Origin: Cristatella mucedo
Lineage: Eukaryota; Bryozoa; Phylactolaemata; Cristatellidae
Assembly (NCBI GenBank): GCA_009760855.2
Contig: WPIO01000045.1
Span: 1,954,501 to 2,018,500, forward strand
DNA: 64,000 nucleotides
Direction: 5' to 3'
Shown: in pieces, positions 11,611-24,109 of the stretch
Layout of the letters: each line of letters opens with the position of its first letter
Numbering within the stretch: position 1 is the first letter of the stretch
Notes under the pieces: generated by a model
The model's input: only the letters and a program-made list of their open reading frames with translations
Database searches by the model: none
Told to the model about the DNA's origin: nothing
Translations under genes and position numbers: made by a program

Positions 11611-14194
11611 TGGCAATGGTTGGGCTTTTAGACCTGTGCCCATAACCGGCTTCTGCAAATAGGACCAACTAACCAAATTTTACTACAATCGTGCACGTTA
11701 TAGGCACGGTAATGCATGTCAGGAGCTGACAGCATTCAAAACGTTGCAACAATCATCGCCATTGGGCAGTGCACAGCCTCTGCCATTATCTTTAAAGGTG
11801 CTGCAGCTTTCAAAGGTGCTCACAAACAAACCCTGGGGATAACAATGATCGCATATGCCAAGGCATCGTACCTACATGTTCGAGTAAAATGCTCTGCCTG
11901 CAAGGTCTGGATAGTTTAATTTTTACTACTTCCTTTAGATAGCCTAAGCAGTCAGGCTGCTGACAGAAGAGCTGTGCGTACGATCCATACACAGCTGGTC
12001 GAATGTAGCAAGGAACTCACATTTTCTTGCCAGCTAGTGAAAGAAGGAGGACCCACAAGCTGCTGCCCTTGCCAGCCTCCAAGGCCAATTTTTGGTAGAG
12101 AAAACCTCAATTCATCAAAGCATTTACAAATGCGGCATGCAGCAGGCAGCTGTGTTTACGAATGGAATGGATTGCCAGGCACTTGCTGACTCACTTGAGG
12201 CTCAGTAACACAATCTCCAAATACATTAAGTCAAACATAGCAGTAGAGGCTACCATCTACAGCAACGAACTCAAGCTTACATCAATTAGGAAGTGCAGCC
12301 ACTCTCGACGAAGCCAACCTAAGCACTTTATTTTGATAACTTAAGTTGACGAATCGCAGAACTGCAAAATAATTGTTTATTTGATACAGTGCAGGGTTGC
12401 AGAGATGGGTAGACGAATAGAATGGGATTAGAAGTAGTAGTGAGTCTTTCTGCATTCATACAAGTTCAACCCAGCGATCAGGTAATAATCTTCAGCCATG
12501 ACCCCTCTGTGAAGGCAGCAAAATTAGGCGCAAGTTAAAACCTGAACTAAAGCACAACTGAGCAATAACGTATTGGAATTATTATTTGGGATGCATGTCA
12601 ATTTTGATAAAAACAGCTTGAACTTGGGATTATAAGAAGCACATCTTGATATATTGATTCCCTGAGCATTTTCACGAAATCCCACGACTTCTGCAATAGG
12701 CTACTTCTCTCTTTTTTATGGGCCGAATTCACATTTACATTTACAATCTTATGAGCACCACCGAAGGTTGGCGACGCAGTTGGTCCAGTTGCAGTTGGTC
12801 TCCTCCTCCGTCACTTCCTTCACCACATTTCGAGGTTCGGCAGTAACAGCAGCAGCCTTAACTCTGTGCACACCTGATTGCAGTCTTCAAGGGACATTCA
12901 CTTCGGCCATCGGCATTGGTCAGCCCTAATGGTCGTCGATTGTAAATCCGGGTATTACTCTTTCCTCCACTCAAAGACAGCTATCAGGATACATGTCTAG
13001 CGCATTCAGGTTTGCCTGAGACAGAATACAATCTGTAGCTGAAAAGTACAACATTTTCGCTGCCACTAACGCTAGCTCATCGTATCCACAAGTAATGAAC
13101 TCGAAGTCTGCGGCACACTGTTGAGGCCGTGGTTTGCGCGAGCAGCAGTCGCGGGAAGCGCGTGCCTTGTAGCAGCGGAACGCAGGCGATAAGTGGGATC
13201 AAGCACGCATATATAGGGTGTGCGTTGTCGGCTATCCTCGGCTACTCGTACATTTCGCACATCTCGTAACGAAATACAAGCACCCACCATGACAAGCTCG
13301 CGAAAGGAAAGAATGAATAGTGATGATAAGCCAAAACCATTACGAACATTCAACGCACAATATGACGTTCATTTCTCGGTGGAATGGAGTTTTTCAAACT
13401 TCTACGACTCGAGTGCAAGTCATCCAGGTGGTATACACCGAGGCTGGACAATACGGGAACTTCTGCATCTCTTCTGAGCGACCCAAAGGCTGAAAATGCA
13501 CCGAACAAGTCTTATAGTGCCGAAAAGCCTACCTTGTAGGCTCCTTGCTCTTTTTAACCATCGTCATCAGGGCACCCATGATACGGATCATCTATCTGCG
13601 ATCCACACCAAATGTTCTCGCCTCGAATGAAGATCGTGCCGCCGGCCAGTAGAGGCGCTAAGCCGTCGTTATCGAGCCACCGTTACTAAGAAAGATCCCC
13701 GAATGGCTACGCACAATTTTCGTCATGTTCCTCACGCAACAGCGGCCCTTCGCCAGTTCGAGTCAGCATGCGTTGGACACCCTTCAAGAAGAGTTGGCAT
13801 TGGGCACCGCCAATCGACCATATTTGAACTCCTGTTGCTATTTGCATGACGTCACTGCCGGACGACCGCAAGCCCTCAGGCGCTGCTGGAGAGATTATCG
13901 ATGATTAGAGTCTCCCTGTCGCCCCTTGCAATAAGCAATGACTCGTCTGCAAAATGATCAATGGATGCGGCACCACCCAGGCGAAGCGGTGGCGCCGGCT
14001 GCATCGGGGAACATGCGACCGCGGCGACCCGTCGCCGAAAATCGAGTCCCAGTTTGTTGCAGCCTTGTGCGGCGAACAGCATTTTCGGCCGCTAGAGGTA
14101 TTGAGCTTTTGCCAACTAATTAGGCTGGAGATTGTGATTCTTGACAGCCGAGTTTATTGACGGTGAGTGCCTCATTGCGCTCCACTCCGCCAAT

Positions 14195-14292
14195 CATAAT
14201 AAACGTTTCCTTTTGCAGCAAATGTAAAGCACCTAGAAAGAGATTGAGTTATCTGAGGGCGCTTTATCAAGTGCATTATTATTATTATTATT
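14195..14292 (+). mobile_element. L2-like 3' tail
   Basis: AAATGTAAAGCACCTAGAAA through the stem-loop to (TTATT)n. Faces the oppositely oriented copy that starts at 14386. Confidence 0.8.
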
Positions 14293-14385
14293 CATACATC
14301 TATTGGAAACTTGCTACAAGCTCAGCCTATAGCATTGACGAATTATTATCAACAACTTTGGAGTACTGTATGCAATGATAAGGTA

Positions 14386-14777
14386 ATAATAATAATAATA
14401 TTGCACTTGATAAAGCGCCCTCAGAGAACTTAATCTCTTTCTAGGCGCTTTACATTAGCTGCAAAGTGATATGCAATAGAATAGTAAGTAAAATCATGCT
14501 TGAAAAACAAACAAAATGAATAATATGGTTAGGGGTGACATGCACAGGGTCAGCATGCAAATGTGGTTAGTGGCAGCATGCACAGTGTCAGCACGCATAA
14601 GCACAACAAGGACGAATCACAGGGACCCACTAAATGCTGTCCTAAATAGATGTGTTTTTAAGTTTCTTTTAAATGTGGTCAGGTCAGGGGATGTTCTGAC
14701 GCAGGTCGGGAGGGAGTTCCAGGCTTTGGGAGCATACGAGCTAAATGCACGGTCTCCAAAGGATTTAAGGTTGGTAG
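14386..14777 (-). mobile_element. L2-like LINE 3' part
   Basis: (AAT)n tail, stem-loop and 3' UTR, then the last coding block PKAWNSLPTCVRTSPDLTTF (14617-14740). Strongly 5'-truncated. Confidence 0.86.
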
Positions 14778-15409
14778 CGCGTTCAAGAATTGAATACTTC
14801 ACGGCTGAAGGTAACCGTCGATCAGCTGTGCTTTACTCTACCCAATTATCCAGCGCTAGCTAAATTCAAAACTTTTAGTCGAAGTAAATCTTTCAATGTG
14901 TAATGCACGCGGCTACTTCTTTTTTGTGACCTTCACCCTAATGGAATATGAGAAGCTGCCCAGTTACAGCTAAACGATAATTATATTATTAAGGAGTTTG
15001 TATTGCACCTTGAGAGAACTCAAATTGTTTTCCGGGCACTTTGCTCGGCGACGGAAAGGAGCTGGTCAATTACGTTGGCTGGAAAAGAACTCCTTCAACT
15101 GGTTGTGTAGATAACGTTGTGCATTGCCAGCTCCCGCTAGCACATGCGGTACAATTTAGACGGACGGAGCTAATGCTGCAAGGAGCAAATGGGTTTGTTG
15201 CTCATATGTATACGTCGCCAATTCAGTTATGTTGTGAGTCAGTCGGCAGTGCGGGCCATGCTTTACGTACGTACGTGACGCTCTTTAAAGGCTTTAATTT
15301 TGATTAGAGACACAGTCACAAGACTCGAGTTAACAGATCAGGTACTACGTTTCCGAGGCTGATTGGGAACTATTTCGGATAATTAGGCTAGAGTGAAACG
15401 CTGGAATGT

Positions 15410-15600
15410 AACGTGCGAGCAGTGATGGCACACAAAGTAGGGCGGTTGCTTTTCACGACCTCGGTCCCAATGTCGTGTCGTGGGTTCGAATTCTGCGGTG
15501 GGCGATCCTGTATCGCCACTGCAAGCGGTGGTGATAGCCGTAAAAGATCTTCTGTCGCTATACAGAAGAGGCTGTTAAATCAGCTAGTATATTATGCGCA
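15410..15600 (+). mobile_element. SINE A, nearly full length
   Basis: tRNA-like head (GATGGCACACAAAGTAGGGC, B box GTGGGTTCGAATTC), body GCGATCCTGTATCGCCACTG, 3' hairpin and tail GGCTGTTAAATCAGCTAGTA. Confidence 0.85.
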
Positions 15601-15664
15601 CTACGACTGCCCTAAAGATTATTATTGGTTTTTGAATGACAGAATGTAGGAACCGGCCGGGTAT

Positions 15665-15846
15665 TTTGCATGCTGACCCTGTGCATGTCACCCCTAACCA
15701 TAATATTCATTTTTTTTCAAGCACGATTTTACTTACCATTCAATTGCATTTCCCTTTGCAGTAAATGTAAAGCGCCTAGAAAGAGATTAAGTTCTCTGAG
15801 GGTGCTTTATCATGTGCATTATCATCATTATTATTATTATTATTGT
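15665..15846 (+). mobile_element. L2-like 3' UTR and tail
   Basis: TGACCCTGTGCATGTCACCC, then GTAAAGCGCCTAGAAAGAGA, the stem-loop and (TTA)n. Confidence 0.84.
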
Positions 15847-15939
15847 ATGCCACGCTAGCTGCAGACATTTAATAACGATAATAATAATCACTTAAGACTT
15901 CTTAGCCTTACTTTAAATCGCTAGCTTCACCGACTTCTG

Positions 15940-16370
15940 ATAAAAATAACAATATAGCATTTCTATAGCGCCCTCAGAGAACTGAATCTCTCTCTCTAGG
16001 CAATTTACAGATTCTGCATATAAAGAATTACCGAATGTTTGGTGGTCATATCAGGCCGGCAACAGGCAAATTGTCAGCAACGACTATCACCGTTACGAAG
16101 AGTGTTAAATAAAGGACTGCAACTCAAGAGCCCCAACAGCATGCTTGCAGCATTTATATCGGACTAATAATAAAAAAATATACGGCATAGCACTCTCAAC
16201 TAACTTAATTTCTGTCTAAGCACTTTCCATATACTGTAAAGGAAGCATGATCAAATGGCCGAAGGTAGCATCGACGCGTCAACAATGATCACACGGTCAA
16301 GGTGAGTATGTGCAGGGTCAACATGTAAATGTGGTTAGTGGTAGCATGCAGCGTCAGCAGCTATAGATAG
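15940..16370 (-). mobile_element. Two decayed L2-like 3' tails
   Basis: CTATAGCGCCCTCAGAGAAC at ~15965 and GGCATAGCACTCTCAACTAA at ~16185 are two separate stem-loop copies in the same orientation, the second with GTAAATGTGGTTAGTGGTAG from the 3' UTR. Confidence 0.65.
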
Positions 16371-16699
16371 TTGCAGAGGACCCATGGCAGTAATCTAGTG
16401 CTAGCGTCGTCGCATGCGACAATATTGATGAGCAAGGCACCGAAGTATATCTTCCGACCTGGACGTTTATTAAGCTTGCAATATTCCATGCGTTGGGCTC
16501 ATTGAAGCTAAATTGACTGCTCTTTCTCTCTCTCTCTGCCCCGAAATGATTAGCCGGGTAAAACCTCCACTAGTCTAAACTTAAACGAACCAATGCGTGT
16601 TGGCTGCTTAAGTGAGCTTGAGCGAATTACATACCAGTGTTGTGCTCAACTTGATCGACTGGTGCGTTGCCAAAACTTTGCAGTTTTGCAGCAATATGT

Positions 16700-17560
16700 T
16701 CGAGATAAGGTGGTCATAGTAGCTGAGCATATGTGTTCTCCGTAATGACGGTTACTTCGGCGCCTTTATCTATTTTAATTGAAATGGGCAATCCATACCC
16801 GAACAAATCCACTTGCAAGGGTGCTGATGTCCACACCGACCGACACTTTTCAACTACAGGCTTTGTAACGGCATCAAGGGCGTAATTCTCATCATAGGAT
16901 TAAGCTATGGCCTTTCTCTTTTTAGTCTCCGGTTTACCACGTGATTTGCAACGCACATCTGAGCGACCAATCTTCCGGCAGTTTTTGTAACGGCAGTCTC
17001 GTGCTGGGCAGAGTGTAAGGGTATGAGCCAAATCGCAGTTCCGTCAGCTGTTGGCTCCCACTTCATCGTCGGGCAGCCCAATTCACCTATGGTCAATGCA
17101 GCTGCTAGCTTCTAAGACAAAAGCGCAGGTCAGCCGGCAGACTGCGATCGCTTACGAAGTTCAAGACGTCTGAAGCCGGGTGTTGCAGATTTAATTGTGA
17201 CTTAGCCGTCCCCGTTTGACATGCATTCTGTACCGCCACAGTAAGGTTATTGGTGGGGGATAAGTTGCAACGCTCCTGAAAGTTAAAGTTCCGTCAAGCC
17301 CACAACCCCGCATTCTTGAATCAAATCATTTGTCATTGCCCAGTATTCGCAGTGTGACGCTAAATCATTGAGTACGTGTGCACATGCCTCAGTAGACTCA
17401 CCCACACGAATATACTTTCGGTTTAACATAATCCAATCGTGAACGATATTCCTACGCAGTATGAAGAGATGACCACATTTCCCATGATGGCATTAACCGT
17501 CTTCACTTGGTCGACCACAAAGTTAAAGGTGTCACATATCGCTCCGGGTTAAGTCGCCAT
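16700..17560 (-). mobile_element. Ty3/Gypsy retrotransposon relic (gag, zinc knuckle, protease)
   Basis: Minus-strand frames give, in order, a gag segment at ~17420-17290 (GESTEACAHVLNDLASHCEY, DLIQECGVVGL); a decayed zinc knuckle near 17015-16925 (CRYKNCRKIGRSDVRC); and an aspartyl-protease core at ~16800-16710 (GLPISIKIDKGAEVTVITEN, with the catalytic Asp-Thr-Gly changed to Asp-Lys-Gly). In-frame stops and frame changes are present and no LTRs were recognised. The element is inactive. Confidence 0.78.
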
Positions 17561-19563
17561 GGCGTAAAAGTGCACTTATGTGTACACCATGGCCTTCCAC
17601 TGTCAGCTCGATAGCGGTCGTGTAATGCCGAAAAAGGTTTCACACACCCCGGTCATTACACCGGCTCATCAATTGTAAACTCCGCTGGAGGGTTAAACTT
17701 GGCTATCTCTTGAGCCTAGTGCATATTCATGGCGATACTCTAGCATCCCATGTTGTGACCATGCAATGAAAGCCGATAGCGGATGAACAACATTATTGGC
17801 AGCCATTTTATGTTGTGACCAGGTAGCCCTGAGAATGGCCTAATGCGATGGGTCACGTTGATGTGGCTCCGCGTGGGTAGTTCTGCTATCCCACTAACAA
17901 TAGCTTATACTCGCCCGTTTATTACTGGTGCTAATTGGACTGGTTGTGAAAAACCGATGAGAGATCTGATTGAAAGTCCACCAATGAAGCTTGCTAGCCA
18001 TCTCTGCAACTCATTGTGTAAGGGGCTCACATATGCCGTAAAGAATAATGAGTTGTTAGAGCGGTGATCAAGCTCCTTTTGCAAATTGGTTAAGGCGATC
18101 AAGGTGTGGCCGAAGTCGTTGGCTCGAGCCTCGTGGCACATGCGAAGCACCTGAAGAAATATTAAGTTCTCTTAGGGCGCAATACAGTGATCTACATTTT
18201 TTTCATATTTATACATCCCTGTGTATTGATAGTAGACGAACGATCACTTAGGGGCTGAATAAGAAAAAGTGTAACCGAGACTAGAAGTAGGTTACTTTCC
18301 ACCCAGTCACACTCAGTCCCAGCTAAGGTACCGGCCACCATTTCGTTGTTGCCATGCAAGGGCCAGACGAGCGACAATGCGATTACATCTCGTTCTGACA
18401 ATATCGTATGCGCCAACAGTAACAGGGAACTAAACAGTACTAATGGGGGATATAGGTACATCACAAAACTAAGGGTAGAAGTGGGATAAAGACGTAGGTA
18501 GCCTTTCCAAAACGGATTTGCACTATCCGGACCGGACTAATCTTGAATGGGGGAAGCTATCGCACAAATACCTGACCACGATGACATTGACGTGACAATG
18601 GCTGCGGACTCCAGCTTAAGGAGGTGGATAAGAGCAACATTCTACAGGGTAACGTCGAATAGACAAGCCACAGCAGCGAGTGTCCCCATCTGAAGATTCA
18701 ATCTGGCAGCGGGTTCTCGTGGCCTTCTATAGATGACGACTAGGAACGACAGCCTTTCATCCTTAGGGTCTTGTGGATACTTGGCGGCGGTACCCACCAT
18801 CACCAGATCGCACTTCTCGACCGATGAACTCCTCGGTCGCTGACTACCCGGGCTAACGAGCCGTCTGGCCTCGTGTCAAAGGTCAGACTTGGCCTATCCG
18901 GTGACAATTACCTGGCCGTATTACATAGCAACTGTCTTAGGCCACTGAACCTTGCTTGGATACCAAAGGTTAAGGCTGGTACAGTGCTGATTCAAAGGCT
19001 CATTTTTCACTTCTGAATGGTTCTTGGTGTCTTATCTATATACTTTAGTATACGCTTATGTATACCAGTACATACATTTCGCTTAGTTCTGTGATCGCCA
19101 ATTGTTTTTTGGAGGCCCGCTTGCATAGAATAACCACCGTGCCGTGCCAAGGTATAGACCTGGTAAGCAATAGTGTGAAGGTCGGTCTTTCAGCCGATCT
19201 CAAAGTCATGCCAGGAAATTTCTCACTTGATTTTTTCGGCAATGAATTCAAGAATGCAACGGGTATAAATGTGAAAGGTCGGCTTTTCCAAGTCACCAGA
19301 CCAAACTAACCAACTCTGTTGAACCCAACGGTCGTGAAAGATCAAGCTATGTTATGCTTTGGGACCAAGCGATTTTGGCATGGTGCCATGTGACCCTTGC
19401 GACCTGCCAGGAAGAGCAACAAGTGCTCTTGAGCGGAACTCACTACTTAAGCAGGTGACTGATCGGAAATGGCTGCGTTTTTCTATGGCTCAGGACCGCA
19501 TCTATAGAACCGGATTTACTAGACCGGCTGATAAAAGAGCGAGCCGCAGTAATGTGTCAAAAT
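17561..19563. other. Unassigned sequence beside the Gypsy relic
   Basis: May contain more of the retrotransposon (gag N-terminus, 5' LTR) towards 18100, but no motif was recognised. A stem-loop tail fragment (CTGAAGAAATATTAAGTTCT) lies at ~18150. Confidence 0.5.
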
Positions 19564-19745
19564 ATTAGCTCGTTTAATAACCTCTTTGGTATATCGACAC
19601 GCGAGCCTTAAAGGCTATCTTCACCGCTTGCTGCAAGAATAAAGGATCGCCCATTGCATGATTCAAACCCACGGCTTCGCGATCGAGGTCATTGAAAGCT
19701 ACCACTGTACCTAGTGTCCTGTCACGGTTTAGCACGCTGCGACCA
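19564..19745 (-). mobile_element. SINE A
   Basis: AGCTCGTTTAATAACCTCTT (tail side), TTAAAGGCTATC hairpin region, GATTCAAACCCACGGCTTCG head. Confidence 0.78.
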
Positions 19746-19924
19746 GTGCAGGGCTTTTTCATCAGTGCAGCTTTGAAGATGACATAGCGCCACACAAACG
19801 TTGTAACAGAATGCATATTTTTATGAACCAGGACGCACGAGCGGCGAGGCTAAGTGCTGCAGCGTATCGGAGATCAAGCATTCGCGAGTACATGGCTGCT
19901 GGTGCTAGATGTACACAGCTCTCG

Positions 19925-20045
19925 AGTACATGGTTCTCCTTTTGACGATTGAGGTCGCAAGCTCGAGCCCTGCGGTAAATGTGAAGCGCCCGAATAGAGA
20001 TTCGGTCCTATTATGCCACTATACAGATGAATTACATTTTTTATT
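19925..20045 (+). mobile_element. SINE B, 3' part
   Basis: AAGCTCGAGCCCTGCGGTAA, then GAAGCGCCCGAATAGAGATT and TATACAGATGAATTACATTT. The opposite orientation to the other SINE B copies. Confidence 0.75.
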
Positions 20046-21429
20046 TTATATAGCTTGTGATACTTCCAGTATATAGCTCGAAATTCCATAGCTGGAGGTG
20101 CATAGTTCACGAGTACTTAAGTGGATGTATTCGCTGTGCATTGCTCGCGAGTACATAGCTGGCGATACTCGATGATGTCGACTCGGCGAGTGCAGGAGGC
20201 ACGAGAGAAGATTACATTCCCACCGGCCTAAGGAAAGACTGAAAAACCCGGAGCGAGCGATGCCGAGGGTTTCCTTACCCCCAACTTGTAATTGGCTGTC
20301 GAGTGCTAGCAGGTAGCCCAAACTGGCAATCCTGGTGCACAAGGACAGGCAGCCGACCCGCACAATTGACGTCTTGGAAATGAAGTTACGCCAGCCTATG
20401 CAGCTTCAGTTATCCTCATCGGGGTGCCCCCACAATTAGATAGACCACAATGCTGTGCAGCGCTTTCCAGGTAATACCGGGCAAACGCAACACGATGTAG
20501 CCGAAGGGCCGTCAAACTGGACTTACTCATAAGTAAAGCCTGTGACACAAAGATCGCGTCAATGTTCCAGGGGATGCGCCAACCCCGTATTACCCATTTG
20601 CAGTAGAACATACAAGTTACAGCTGTTTATGGCTTGCCAATTGGTCCTTCATTTCAAGTCATTCAATGGAATCCAAAAATGAACCTTTGAAAGGCATACA
20701 TTCAGGCGTAGCGTTCATGTACAATCATGGTACAACAAATTCATTTGCGTGAATGTTCAACAATCCAAAAAGTTCATACACGCGTCTCTTTCGCTTCAGA
20801 AAACTGCCTTTTTCATGCTACTTAGTATGTCGACTTCACTCTTGACTCAATTAGGATTTTCACTGCCTCTTTTCTTCGAGAGAAGTCTGGGGGCCGCACC
20901 ATGCCTACCAAAATCCACTCAAGCTTTGAATGAGCTTCGAAAGCTCTCCAATGTAGCCCAATCATATAATATAGTAATCCCGAATAACAAAACTAGCTTA
21001 ATATTTAATAAAACAGTATACAGTGATCTAGCTAGGTGGTGCTATATCGCAGTTCCAGCCGGAGATGCAGGCGAACATTCAATAGTACCTTCGCAGCAAG
21101 CAGTCACAGTGCGTTCGTGTGATAGCATGCAGTGGGCTACCCCGATACTGCCACCTTGCCGCCTTCAACTTGTCTTTCAGCATCGTTGCGAAGGAGATTG
21201 CCTATATCTGCAACTTAACCGCCTCGGGGCATTTGCATTCACCAAAGTTACAGCTTCACCAAGCTAGTGGCACACTGAGACATTTCGCTGCCCGGGAACA
21301 AAGCTACAAATGGCCCCCAATTACCTTAAAAAAAGATTGCTGCAAAATAGCTCCGCCACTGAAGAAATGCAAGAAACACACGCTAGCAGGCATATGGAAT
21401 AAAAAAATTTTTAATTAACTTCAGTAAAG
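20046..21429. other. Unassigned; one 172-codon open frame
   Basis: The + strand frame 20749-21267 starts with Met and has a hydrophobic N-terminal part, but no recognisable domain, codon bias or splice context. It may be chance. Confidence 0.4.
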
Positions 21430-23650
21430 CTACAAGGTGGCTATCACAGCTTTAACTTAGGTGAATTGTTTAGGCCTTGAACGTGGCAAACTGGTCTGGT
21501 AAAGTTTCTAAGTCAATGTTGTCCAGTGTTTCTTTCTCTGTGCTTACTTAGGCCAAATCGGATAGTCGATCTCACACCATTGATGCTCTCAAAAATGACA
21601 GGACTGTCTTCAGCTTGCTAAAGAAACATTCACAAATGGCAAATGATACAGCAGTGGTGAGACGAACATGCAGACGATGCTCTAAAATTAGAAAACACAT
21701 CTTCTCCATAACTAACAACGAAAGGCAATAGCTCAAATGGGGTCTTCGGCGCCAAGTCGTTAAGTGTGGCAAGAAGCATTTTACAGTCACATATTCCGTT
21801 GTATAACTCTGTTCCATCGACGTCTGAACCACAGAAGCGTCCGAGATCTAGACATTGATTGCAAAGTTTGGTCTATTCGAGCGTCTTCAAAAGCTGCTAA
21901 ACTTCCAATAAGAAACCAATTTTGACATCAAGATCTGAGAGCCAAGTAAACCTAGTTGTAATTTCTTGTCGAAGACAGTCTATGCCGTTTCTTATTATTC
22001 TTGAAATTCCCTCACCAACACCATAAAAAATAAACATCTTTAGAAAGTTCTCTAGGCACCGTGTCCTTCGGCGGATTCTTCGTTCAACTAAAACTCCCCA
22101 CAATTCTCAACTCCTTGGGGCATCTATTAGTAATTCTTGCCACAGGTCCTCTCGGAGTCTTGAAAACTCAATCTCAAGAGAGTGGAGCTCGCAATAGATG
22201 TCTTAGAAGTTTATTTTCGAATCCCGCAGTCTTATCTGATCGCATTAAATATTCCATAAGACGCTGTACCAAGATGGCAGAGCCTAAAAGTTAAAGCTCA
22301 ATTTACAATGTAGGAGACTACCAGCTTCACTTCTTGTTTCAAGTGTTCAACTTGAATCCTCAGAAATTTGCTCCAAAATGCCTACAATACTGTTCCGTCC
22401 GTCATTGATAACTTTCGCAGCCTACACTCTTGCACTCCACCTTGCGTAGAGTTACATTTGAGGATGATGGCTAAGACTTTCTACAATTCGTCCCACCTCA
22501 AGTGAATTTTGAACAATTAGCCACTTTCTGTTGTTCCAAAAAGTTAATGACAGTGAGATCTTGACTTTTATCATTAACTCCGTTCAGATTTAAGCGGTGG
22601 CTATCACAGTTATCATAAAATTGCCTTCTCATTTCTATAAAGTGTTCTCATGCTGCGATGTCGTAGCACGGCAACTTGTTATCTTGCAAGTACATTTTGT
22701 TCAGAATCGAGTTTGAAAGAAAAGAGATCCTTAGTTACTGCGGCATCTTGTATGCAGATTTGAAGAAAGCCCGGGAAAGATTCTTTGATTATAACTTTTT
22801 TTTTTAGAAAAATCGACATCGACATATCTAATGACCTCAGACGTCTGCTCGCGGAATACCAATTCAGGTGTTAGGTCAAGCACAATTCCATAGTACTGTT
22901 TTCGCCGTGTGTAACGCAGCAGCTTGCCTCAAACTGTTGATACAAGTAAACTAAGGAACTGATTTCTTAATTGAAGAGACAGATGTGATACTGACTTTGA
23001 ATTTTTTCTAGCGCTGTCAAGGAGGTGATTGCAGAAGGAGATCGTAGTAAGCTAGAAGAAAAGAAAGCCCAAGAAGTCTCCAGTATTTTTCTCACCAGTC
23101 AGGCTAAGACTCTTTGTGAATACGCAGTGTTAGGTTTTGAGAAACAGCTAACTTTGGATAAAACATCTCTTAAAGACTTCGTGCCATCATTTTCTACGAG
23201 AAGATTTGTGCCTATCCAGCATTCTCCATTTCACTTTCTTTAAGAATTCTCATCTCTGTCTATTTATATTCGGTGGCAGCCTGACGGTGAGAAGCGATGT
23301 TGTCATGGGTAATTTTTTTACAGCTTTCATCTACTTTGTGAACCCATTTGCGTATTTAAGAGGCGATAGGAAATTTTGGGTGGACAAAGGGAATGGTAAA
23401 CACTATAAGCATCTTTTCGATTATTTTGAGAGAGAGTAGACCAGCCCAAGTTTTGCTACCTCTGTCCCCCTTGGCAAGTTGCTTGAACCAGGCTGTTCTC
23501 ATAGCTCGACCTACTTTTCCAGAAAATTGACCTTTTTCTTGAAATATTATTGATCCTTTTATTACTAGAACAGCTCCACGTTGCTGTGGAATGATGACAA
23601 TAACGGTAGTTTTGGCCATACTGCAGGTAGCTAATATCATTTAGAGTCAG
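21430..23650 (-). mobile_element. hAT-superfamily DNA transposon relic (ZMYM1/TTF-zinc-finger type)
   Basis: Minus-strand frames hold, from N to C: a TTF-like region GRAMRTAWFKQLAKGD (~23530) and KKITHDNIASHRQAATEYK (~23310); a middle block IDCLRQEITTRFTWLSDL with DVKIGFLLEV (~21990-21900); and the hAT C-terminal dimerisation region FAICECFFSKLKTVLSFLR (~21640) followed by ETLDNIDLETLPDQFATFKA (~21510). Many stops and frameshifts. Terminal inverted repeats were not identified, so the ends are approximate. Confidence 0.7.
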
Positions 23651-24109
23651 CTTAGGTAATAGCACTTTTGTAATTGCTGACACTTTGGTAACTGCACTTT
23701 TGTAATAGCAGACACTTGGGTAGTTGCAGTAGATTCCGTATTTTCTTCTCTTGCGGTAGCGCTTGTATCCTCATAGTCCACATGATGACTGTCTTCGTCT
23801 TCATAAAGAGAAACTTATTTTTTCATGAAGCTTCCGCCCAGCAGAGTGTTTGCTTCTCCAGTGTTCAATGCTTTTGTGCCTTCACTCTTTCCTTCATCTT
23901 CCTCATCTTATCGTAGTCTCCATCCTGCTTGATTTCGTCCTGCTCAAACTGTACTTCCCTATTCTCTTTGTAATTTTTATAATTTTATGCGTCTTCGAGT
24001 ATTCGAAGTTCTCCAGCTTAGCCATCTGCAAGAAACATTCGTGAACTTTCTTGCATCTTTCTTGTCTTCAAGTTTTTGTTTTCTGTTCTAGATAGCACTT
24101 GGATTTTTT

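Larger units (their letters stand above)
10106..14194. other. Region without recognised genes
   Basis: Apart from the SINE A at 11270 and tail fragment at 11528, only unassigned sequence. Short open frames have no recognisable domain. Confidence 0.5.
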
